From contig CM070599.1 in NCBI GenBank assembly GCA_036346395.1, forward strand, positions 16,545,232 through 16,609,231: a stretch of DNA of 64,000 nucleotides, written 5' to 3'. The translations under genes were made by a program, and so were the position numbers. Every line of letters starts with the position of its first letter. The stretch's first letter is position 1. The stretch comes from Hsuehochloa calcarea. Lineage: Eukaryota > Streptophyta > Magnoliopsida > Poales > Poaceae. Below, piece by piece: positions 56,164 to 64,000 of this stretch. The notes beneath the pieces were generated by a model, which did no database searches, was not told where the DNA came from, and saw only the letters and a program-made list of their open reading frames with translations.

Positions 56164-59100
56164 TGTAACACCCCGTTTTTGGTTAATAAATAGTGTTTAC
56201 TATTTAACCCCTATTTTCAATTCGTGATTGCAATTTGTAATATTTTTGAAAGATTTCAAACTTCTTGTTAAGCTCGGATTTGTGTTTCAAATCTTTTAGT
56301 GTTTTCAAAATTTCAAATTCGAATCATTTACCATCTTTTCGATTTTGGAGCATTTGCAGATTTCAAATTCCTTCCCTCCCTCCCCTGGGCTCGGCCCACT
56401 TTCTCTCCCCTCCTTGGCCCAGCCACCCCGGCCCGTTCGGCCCGCTCCTTTCCACAGCTTCGGCACCTTCCCCCACACCCCGGCCCGCCAAGACCTTCCC
56501 CTCCCGAGCCTTCTTCTTCTCCCAGCGCCGCCTCTCTACTCTCTCTATCCCGTGCAACGCCGACGCTGGCTCTCGTCATCCTCTGCCACCACCAGCTCCC
56601 CGCCTGCCCCCGTCACTCGCCTCTGACCGGCTCTGCGGCACCGCCATTCCCTGCCACCACCTTCCCGCGCCCATGCCGAGCCCTCTCCCCGCCCGGTCCG
56701 TGCGGCGCCCTCCTCGGTGCGCTCTCCCCTCCGACCGGACCAAGCAGCGCCGGCATGCGTCAGCAGAGACCCCAGAGTCCTCCCCTCCCACGCCGCAGCC
56801 TCACCTGCCCTTGCCAGGTCGTCACCGAGAATCGCCACCCCATGACGCCTTCTCGGGACACGCGCCACCGGGCCCCTCCAAAGACCCCCCCCCTTCCGCT
56901 GCGTATAAAAGCCCTAGATGAGCCCCTCCACCTCCCCGCTCCATCCCCTTGCTCCCAGGTAAGAACTCTCTGAGATTTCAGTTGAGCGCCCGAAGCCCCC
57001 TCGGCCGAAACCACCTCCGCCGCCGATCTCCACCTCCAGCGATCTCCCGGCGCCGCCACCCCCGTCACCGTGCGCCACCACCTCCCAGGAGACCTCCCCT
57101 CCAACCCCGTCGCCTCCGAACCACCGTAGCTCGGATCGACTTTATCTTCCCGCTCCCGGCCGCCTCCTCTCCACCGCGATCTCCCTCACCCGACCAGCTC
57201 CGCCGCCATTGTTGGCCGGGTGAGCTCGGAGGACCCCACCGCCCTGTGCTCCCCACTTCTCCGGCCTTGCGCGCCCGATCGCCTTCTCCCGCTCGTGAGC
57301 TCCGCCACCGCCTCCCATGGTCGCGTCGCCGCACCGTCCCAACTCCGGCGCCGCCGCCACCGTCACCGGGATCGCCTCACCGAGGGGAACCCATTTTGGG
57401 TAACCCCCGGCGCCGCCGCCCTCCTCCGCGGCGACGAGCCGCGCGCCCACTCCTCCTCGGTCCGTTGTCCGGACAGCGCCAAGAATTACTGTTTGTGTTA
57501 AGGGTTAATCCCGGTTTAGTCGGCGCTAATCCTCCCTCTGTGATGCCGACTGGTGGGACCGGCAGTGGGGTAAAACACCAGGTTAACTGAGGTTTCCTGC
57601 TGAGAATGACATGTGGGCCCGAGTCATTGTGCTGAAGACCGGTGCACCCGTGGACCGGCGCTACGTGTGCTGGCCTTCGGCCCACGCCAGAGTGCGCATG
57701 CACCAGCACCTCTGTGCGCGCCCGACACGTGTCGGCTCCACGATTTTCCAGCCTTTTCTGATTTTCTATTCAATTGAAAATTCTGTTGAAAGCTTTAAAA
57801 ATCCATAACTCTCTCATTATAGCTCCAAAAATTATGAATCTTTTTCCTAAAATTTTCTAAAATCAAGATCTTGCTAATGGCACTGGTCTTGTTTAATTTG
57901 GAGTTTATTTGCTTGGTGATTTGTATTTATTTGCTCTCTTTTGTTGTTCTATCTTTTCCGGTACGTCCGTCCGAGTAGGGTTCGAAGACGCGGGAGACCT
58001 CCACTTCGGACAAGCTCAACAATACCTAGACCCTTCTACCTTTATCCCAGGCGAGTCAACACTTTGATCATATTGATCCTACATTTTATGCAAATTATAT
58101 TCGTTTAAAATATCATATTGCATGCTCTAATTTCTATGCAAATATATGTCAAACACCCTAAGGTAGTTAAATGCCTACTTGTTGATCAAATAATTATTAT
58201 ACCGTTTTCCTTGATACTTGAACTCCCAAAATCCTTGTCACCCTAGTAAAGATATGGTAACCTACTAGTTATAGGTCGTACTTAAACGCCATGCTAGACT
58301 TGTTTAAGTACCGGGGTATTTCTACCCCAAATCATCATCCTTTAATCATGACAATTGTTTTGGGCAGTCATTGAGGAAGAATGACTGGACTGGTTGGATA
58401 ATTTGTTTTATACTTCTCCAAAACCCTAAAACTTGCTAATACTACATCTGGGCGGATGGAGAGAATGGTGGGTGCCGTCGTGCACGAGAGCGATTGGTAT
58501 GTGGTATGAACCGCCTGGGTGGATTAAGGACTTAATCTTGTCATGACCTCCCGTGTAAAACAAGTACAACCACAAGTCTGCAAAATGCAACTTGGCTTAG
58601 TAAATTTATCGAACCACGAAAGTCATCTCCTTTGGTGGTGGAGGCGGTCTGAGGCATGGCCGGAAGGGACAGGGTGAGGTCGCCACTCGCTCGTCGTAGT
58701 GGTGAACATCCCGCACAACTTATGGGCGCAACCCCATATGGGTGAGATGATGGAAAGGGCGAAGTAGATTGAAAGGTTCTTGTGGCGATCACTCAACTAC
58801 ATGACTACGGAATCATGTGGGAGTAACGAGTATGATTGTCTCTTGTGGGTAAAGTGTATAACCTCTGCAGAGTCAAAGCATTTTAAAGTAGCGCCTACGG
58901 TCAAAGCGGACATGAGAACTTAACTTGAGTTAGTTCTATTTCAAAAACCTTTGTGTGTGGTATAAAAACCAGGTCGGGGCCTGAGATTTGACTTTTCCCT
59001 GGATCGTCGTATATAATGTATGGAGGTAGCTCCAATCAAATGAAGCATGAGACAGAGTTTCCGATGGAGGGAACCTCTGCTGTTATTACTTATTGCACAA

Positions 59101-59749
59101 TTAATCTCTTTAAAAATGCAATTTGGTTAAAATGCTAAGTGGTAGGATTTCCTAATATATGTATTTACAAATACTGCTTTACGCAAAATAAAAGAACCCG
59201 AGCCAACCTTGTTACACCTTGCATGTATATTATTGCATCATTGTGTGGGCTCATGAGCACGGTAGTTGTGCTCATCCTCGCTTTCCCATCTCCTCGAAGT
59301 AGGAAGACACAAGACTACGACTACTACGAGGATCCGAGTCCGAGGACCCGGGAGGCGTTGAGCGTAGTTTAGTCCTTAGTTGTTCTAGTCTCACCCAGCC
59401 TAGTGACTCAGTCGGTTCTTGTGTACCTCCTATATTGTCCGGGATTTTGGATAATATCGGTGTACACGGTTCCCCGATCACTTACCTGCGGTAAGATGTG
59501 CCCTCACCCCTTTGCTTTCGTTGTCGCCTCCGCTATCTTTTGTAATGTACTCATTTGGCCTGTTCGGCCCTTATTGTAAAAACTGACCCGAAGCGGTCTA
59601 TGTAAACTCTGATGTGTAATTTAATGAATGCAATGATTTTACGCCATGTATGGTTTGATTCAGCAATGTGCTTGTGAAGTGCTATCTCTGATCCGAGGAA
59701 TAGCGGTGATTTCCTGAGAGGATCCGGATACAAAATCTGGGGTCCGACA
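56164..59749 (+). repeat. 3' LTR of the gypsy element
   Basis: About 3,586 bp, copy of 50307-53930, with TATA box at 56904-56911. It lacks many short GC-rich stretches present in the 5' copy. Confidence 0.95.
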
Positions 59750-59754
59750 TCTTT

Positions 59755-61597
59755 GAGGGTGTATGTCATCCGTTGATCCAGTACTTGTTGTTCGGACCTC
59801 CGAGAGGGTTGTCGGTGTGCTAATGTAGCCGGCACCGATCAAGAAACGACCATGTTTCTTCCCCTTTCTAGCCTTGTACACAGCAATCGCGTCCAGTGGT
59901 GAATTCATTACGTCAAAGTCCTGACCATGAATCTCCTTAGCAGCATCTGTATATGCATCCTGTTGGACAAAATCATTAATGAGCGAAAATCATCAGGGGC
60001 AAAATTATAGTCTAGAAATGGTACCAAGTTCTGTGTTGCGCGCTGGCTGCATAGGGTGCCCTCCTGATCACCCTTCCTAGCTTCTACATATGCCTCTACA
60101 TCGGAGACAGGCCTCTGCTTCTTCTTTTCCTGCACAAAAAAAACCACAGAGGTAAATAAATATGTATCTGCAACATACAATCAATATGAATATGTTGACC
60201 TACCAAGTGCTTCTTGTAACGATCCATGGAGGAGCTGCCTTGACGATGTGCTACCCCGCCCATCAACAATCTCCGCTCCCTAGCAGCACGAGAGCCCTCT
60301 AACCATTGTTCGTTACACCACCTCTTTTGGGAAATCTGCTGCCATGCATCTTCACACTTCTGGGCCCACCAAGGTATTGCCTAATTTAACCAAGTGTTAA
60401 ATATGAATAAACTAGAATTGATTGTAATCAAGGACATCGTTTGAATAGTTGGTTACCTGCATGTAGTCCTCCAAAGTGATATGTGTTTGGCAAGCCTCGG
60501 CCCTGTGAATTTCCTTTCCAAGCACTTGTGTGTGGTAATAGATCACCGCTTGGATGCGTGCTTCATAGATCATCTGTGGGATCAGCTTTTTAACAACATT
60601 ACATACCACTCTCCTAGAATTAGCTTCATGTCCCTCAGCCCATCTAAACCACCACTAGATAATAACAAGATAATGTGTAAGAAAAGTTAAATCATAGGAA
60701 GAAAAGTTAAATCAGGGATCATTCCCAAGTTAAATCATAGGAAGAAAAGTTGTGTATCTATCAATTCTGGATGATATAACTGATTCTACTTTTCTAAATT
60801 GTTTGCAATATCTTTTAACCAGCCTTTGCCTTGCCCTAACAAAACCTGGTTTCATGGTCCTCACAAATATTTATGAATACATAAATAGATGCAGATTTCA
60901 ATATTCAGTCACTTACCCAAAAACTTTCCTCCACCCGCTGCAAACAATTGTTAAATTGTATTTCTCCTTCAGCAGCGGTATCTTTAGCTGCTTTGTAGTG
61001 GTGCCATGTCCATGCAGGCTCCTGCCTTCCTCTGTAGATGACCAAGCCAGGGAAGTGCCATCGAATCAACACGCTAATTATGACGTTTGGAAGTCTACAT
61101 TTCTCAGCCCCTCCTTCTCGCCATTGCCTGCACATTAGTTTTTTTAGGTATACAAGCAAGTGGGCTAAATTAGTGAAAGTGATAACAATTTCTTACGTGT
61201 CGCCAACAGGAACGATGACAGTCTTGTCCGCCTCTTGGGTTGGTTGTGGTGGTAAGTTCGTAGGTCCTCGCAACCAAAAATCTTGTGTTGTAGTACTGTC
61301 TTCCGCCTCGAGGTACTCATTCTCCTCACCCTCTTCCTCACTGGGATGTTGATCATTATCCACATGATCAGCACACGAAGGCTGTTGGGTAGAGGAGCCT
61401 GATCTAGTAGAGGTAGACCCCACGTTGCCTCCTCTAGGGACTATGGCCGCCCCTCTGCCTCCTCGAGGGGCCGCGGCTGCCCCTCTGCCTCCTCGAGGGG
61501 CCGCGGATGTCCCTCTGCCTTCATGAGATGGTGCTACCACTTTGGAAGACAGACGTCTACCTTGACTAGAGTATGCTGCCCCTTTGACACCACTCAT
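59755..61597 (-). pseudogene. CACTA-2 second gene, exons 1-6 (Transposase_24 type)
   Basis: The minus-strand ATG at 61597 starts MSGVKGAAY, just after a possible splice acceptor. Exons with GT-AG borders and matching phase are 61597-61197 (three APRGGRGA repeats, acidic EEEGEENEYLEAE), 61127-60917 (LPNVIISVLIRWHFPG, EPAWTWHHYK), 60654-60457 (RVVCNVVKKLIPQMIYEARIQAVI), 60380-60204 (IPWWAQKCEDAWQQISQKRW, W.EGSRAARERR), 60129-60025 (VSDVEAYVEARKG) and 59959 to the gypsy insertion at 59755 (DAIAVYKARKGKKHGRF). This is the Transposase_24 (Ptta/En/Spm) pattern, thought to act as a DNA-binding partner of TNP2. I see no stop within these exons. The only break is the gypsy element in exon 6. Confidence 0.82.
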
Positions 61598-61798
61598 TTT
61601 TGGTGTCCTAAAATGAAATAAAATTAAATAAATCAATTAATATAGCGCAATCAACTAAGCTCATAGAAAGACGTAATATAGCGTAATCAAGTAATTAAGC
61701 TCATACAAAAAATTAAAAACATGCAGCAAATACATAGAAGACGTACAAAAAGATCATGCTTAGAAGTAGTCGTCTACAATGGGATTCTCCACAGATTG

Positions 61799-62045
61799 TG
61801 TAATACCCCGGCCTGCTCGTAGCGTGGCCCATGTGGCCCATGAGGAGTTGTGTGGTGGGATTAGTCCCACATTGCTTGTCTCAAGTGAGTTCTAGTGGTA
61901 TATAATGCCTGTTGGATCCAAGCGTAGCACCTCGGGTTAACGCTTTTACACGGCGAGGACGAAAGTGTAAGTGTGGTGCTATGTGTGGTAGGTCCGCCCA
62001 CGGTGAAATGGTGGCATTGAGCCGATTTTGGGTCGAGGTGTTACA
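61799..62045 (+). repeat. TRIM 5' LTR
   Basis: 247 bp, with TATA-like 'ggtatataatg' near 61893. Confidence 0.93.
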
Positions 62046-62047
62046 GA

Positions 62048-62058
62048 TGGTATCGAGC
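62048..62058 (+). promoter_or_regulatory. TRIM primer binding site
   Basis: TGGTATCGAGC, two bases after the 5' LTR. The A of the usual TATCAGAG is missing, the same loss seen at 53937. Confidence 0.85.
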
Positions 62059-62247
62059 ATCAACCTTCGTTGCGGGCGCGTGCGGGACGAGGCGCGGGCA
62101 TATGGCGCATGGCACATGTGGGCGGAGTGGACACATGTCATGGCATATGTGCCAAACCGGGCGCGCGGACGTGTACCGAGGGGTGGTTACAGGCATTTGC
62201 GCGTATGCGTATATTTCGCCGAGGGCGTCGGCCCTTAAGGGGGTGAA

Positions 62248-62494
62248 TGTAATACCGCCTGCTCGTAGCGTGGCCCATGTGGCCCATGAGGAGTTGTGTG
62301 GTGGGATTAGTCCCACATTGCTTGTCTCAAGTGAGTTCTAGTGGTATATAATGCATGTTGGATCCAAACGTAGCACCTCCGGGTTAACCCTTTTACACGA
62401 AGCGAGGACGAAAGTGTAAGTGGGGTGCTATGTGTGGGCGGGTCCGCCCCACGGTGGGCTAGGCATTGAGCCGATTTTGGGTCAGGGTGTTACA
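62248..62494 (+). repeat. TRIM 3' LTR
   Basis: 247 bp copy of 61799-62045 with a few substitutions and balanced small indels. Confidence 0.93.
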
Positions 62495-63273
62495 GATTGG
62501 CCCTCTAAAAAGTCATCATCACTATCATGAGGTGTTGACTCGATCTCATCCCCTTCAGTTCCATCAATGTCTAAGCGATTAAGTACTTCCAAATCCTCTT
62601 CGTTGACAACCTCCTCAGCATCGATTAGAATGTCTTCTTTGTGATTGTCCTCTTCCCCAATTATTATTTGAAAAGTACCTGGGAGCCCATCTTCTTGAAA
62701 GAATAGGTCAACACCATTGTTGGTCTCAATGTTGTAGTCCTTCTCACTAGGGGTAGGTAGTTTACCATATGGTTGCACCTTATGTACTACCCACCAATCC
62801 ACTAGACTACGTATAGTTTTGCATGGGTACGGGATGTAGTATACTTGGGTGGCTTGCTGAGCCACAATAAATGGATCGTTGCCTGGTAGGACTGATTGAT
62901 GTGCAACTTCAACCAGCCCAAGTGACGTTTCCCGTCTGACTCCCCTAAATGGATGGAACCAATGACATTTGAATAACATAATTTTGAGAGGTTTGCTACC
63001 ATGGAAATATAGTTCAATTATTTCTTCAATTACTCTATAGTATTCAACGGTATAGTGTGGCCTAAATCCATACTTGCACAAGTGTGCGATCATTGTCGCC
63101 CTCATTTGTGGCCGTGTGTTCGAGCAACGACAACAAGGGCACAACACACCACCTAGTCATTTACTCCTAGCAAATGCTCAATCCACAAAATTGGTGGTCT
63201 TTTCCATCCACTCTTGGCTGTACGCACCCATCTTTCTACACCCAGTGTACATCCAACTACGATCCTCGGCCAT

Positions 63274-64000
63274 CCTAGTGTGCAAAAAAAGACAATTTAT
63301 TAAATTAACTTGAAAGGTTTTGTAGTGCATGTTACATGAAAAGGCCTATCTCTCTACACTACAAAGTTCATACTTACCTCTAACAGGATATCAAGTCACA
63401 TTCTTATAGAAACAACATGTTGTGCTCACAAGATTGTGCCACCAAATGGACAGGAAGAGTAATAAGGCCACAAATATATAAAAATTATAGATGCAACATT
63501 TGAAAGAAAATGTTGTCCTGAGTCTAATGATGGTTTCTCTATATGTGTAATTTACTTGCTGTGAAGTGACCAATGACTCTATGCTTAATAAACGAATTAT
63601 ATATAACTGCTGTGAGGAAGTGGCGTGCAAACGAAAGTAAAAGTTGGTGTACCATTTCTAGCCGCTGCTACCTACAAATATGCCAAAAAATTTGCATGGA
63701 ATCAAATAATGATATAGGTTTCGTATAATGTGATACTTCTCCATAGCTCACATAGGAAAATAGGAATATCACCATGTAAAGAGCATGGGATATACATTAC
63801 AACAGGAATATGTATGTGAGTATGTGATTAAACAATATACTTCTATCTATGGCAGGTCATAAACCTTGGGAATTGTTTTGCATCATTTGAATGGAAATGA
63901 GGAGAAACTTGTGTTAATCTTTGAACGGAAATGTCTTATATTATCTTCACAGCTAAAACCTAAAACCGGTCAAGGATGTCTCAAGTCAAGAAACCAGTGA
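63274..64000 (-). other. 5' flank of the CACTA-2 TNP2-derived gene
   Basis: AT-rich leader or intron sequence upstream of the ATG. The CACTA-2 right terminus and its TTTCCCGAGTG array are not reached before the window ends. No other gene. Confidence 0.55.

Larger units (their letters stand above)
50307..59749 (+). mobile_element. Ty3/gypsy element with 3.6-kb LTRs and no pol
   Basis: Two LTRs (50307-about 53930 and 56164-59749) start TGTAACACCCCGTTTT. The 3' LTR ends GTCCGACA. The duplication TCTTT lies at 50302-50306 and 59750-59754. The 2.2-kb internal domain has a damaged PBS, a small frame upstream of gag, a broken gag with one zinc knuckle, and then only about 200 bp before the second LTR. 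Protease, RT, RNase H and integrase are absent. LTRs over 2 kb and an extra frame before gag recall the rice RIRE3/RIRE8 group, but that assignment is inference. LTR divergence is modest and dominated by small indels in GC-rich parts. Confidence 0.95.
61799..62494 (+). mobile_element. Complete TRIM, 696 bp
   Basis: Two 247-bp LTRs (61799-62045 and 62248-62494) start TGTAATACC and end GTGTTACA. The duplication GATTG lies at 61794-61798 and 62495-62499. A PBS (TGGTATCGAGC, one base short of the standard) is at 62048-62058 and a purine tract (AAGGGGGTGAA) at 62237-62247. The 202-bp internal domain encodes nothing. It inserted near the 3' end of the TNP2-derived gene of CACTA-2. Confidence 0.95.
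61760..63273 (-). pseudogene. CACTA-2 TNP2-derived gene lacking the catalytic core
   Basis: From ATG 63273 the product begins MAEDRSWMYTG and carries a Transposase-associated domain through CPCCRCSNTRPQMRATMIAHL and GFRPHYT. Without any linker it passes to DUF4216: EYYRVIEEIIELYFHG, IMLFKCHWFHPFRGVRR, FIVAQQATQVYYIPYP and LVDWWVVHKVQPYGKLP. An acidic tail follows (62700-62500). The TNP2 core and DUF4218 between them are missing, yet the frame is kept. Two TGA stops lie near codons 37 and 44 where CGA is likely. The TRIM (61799-62494) splits the tail, which resumes beyond 61793 and stops at 61760-61762. It cannot catalyse transposition. Confidence 0.8.
35781..64000 (-). mobile_element. CACTA-2: old CACTA element split by three insertions
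   Basis: The left end is placed at AACTACCAGA (35781-35790, CACTACCAGA expected), followed by a subterminal array. The element's own DNA is 35781-38004, 49016-50306, 59755-61793 and 62495-64000, about 7 kb, separated by CACTA-1, a gypsy element and a TRIM. Rejoined, it holds two minus-strand genes in the usual CACTA order: a TNP2-derived gene (61760-63273), then an En/Spm Transposase_24-type gene (49679-61597). Its right terminus is beyond the window. The left terminus is imperfect and no TSD can be checked, so the outer limit is provisional, but gene continuity across the insertions is clear. Confidence 0.75.

Noticed and set aside
1..64000. tRNA, rRNA, organelle DNA insertions and pararetroviral sequences
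   Set aside because: I looked for their usual landmarks and saw none. The initiator-tRNA-like words are LTR-element primer binding sites.

Overview
The window looks like heterochromatic DNA from a grass (Poaceae), most likely Oryza or a close relative. It is built almost wholly from layered plant transposable elements: CACTA elements with CACTACTACA termini, Ty3/gypsy LTRs beginning TGTAACA and primed from an initiator-Met tRNA type PBS, TRIMs, a Mutator-like element and Ty1/copia debris. I see no convincing host gene, rRNA, tRNA or CRISPR array. The genus call is inference from the repeat types.

Layout. 1-2943: low-copy AT-rich DNA, a gypsy LTR start and a reverse transcriptase fragment. 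3052-8014: a complete 4.96-kb non-autonomous gypsy element on the minus strand (TSD CACGG) with gag and an unfamiliar second reading frame. 8380-11263: a CACTA end remnant, an AT-rich degenerate repeat and a 1.27-kb CACTA derivative. 11641-13159: a tandem TRIM with three LTRs and two internal domains (TSD TGTTT). 13160-15707: low-copy DNA with a LINE-like tail. 15708-18318: a Mutator-like element carrying GC-rich cargo, with a CACTA derivative nested inside it (TSD GAA). 18630-21400: copia debris. 22243-34035: a 3.18-kb unit present nearly three times in tandem, interrupted by a 4.18-kb solo LTR (TSD GGAGT). 35108-35396: another solo LTR (TSD ATTTC).

From about 35781 to the end of the window runs an old CACTA element ('CACTA-2') transcribed right to left. 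It is now split by three later insertions: an 11-kb CACTA of another family ('CACTA-1', 38005-49015) with a TNP2 transposase and an En/Spm-type second gene ending in a Ulp1-like cysteine protease domain; a 9.44-kb gypsy element with 3.6-kb LTRs (50307-59749, TSD TCTTT); and a 696-bp TRIM (61799-62494, TSD GATTG). Removing these shows that CACTA-2 has a TNP2-derived gene without its catalytic core and an eight-exon Transposase_24-type gene whose sixth exon was split by the gypsy insertion.

How the parts relate. CACTA-1 and three smaller elements (8380-8695, 9993-11263, 15863-17255) share termini and subterminal motifs and are probably one family: a degraded former autonomous copy plus deletion derivatives. 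In the better preserved members, arrays of inverted subterminal motifs sit directly upstream of a TATA box and a GC-rich leader, and CACTA-1 carries a second such array in its middle, before its second gene. All element proteins here are broken by stops or frameshifts, so present activity would need supply from elsewhere. Some of the frameshifts may be assembly errors.
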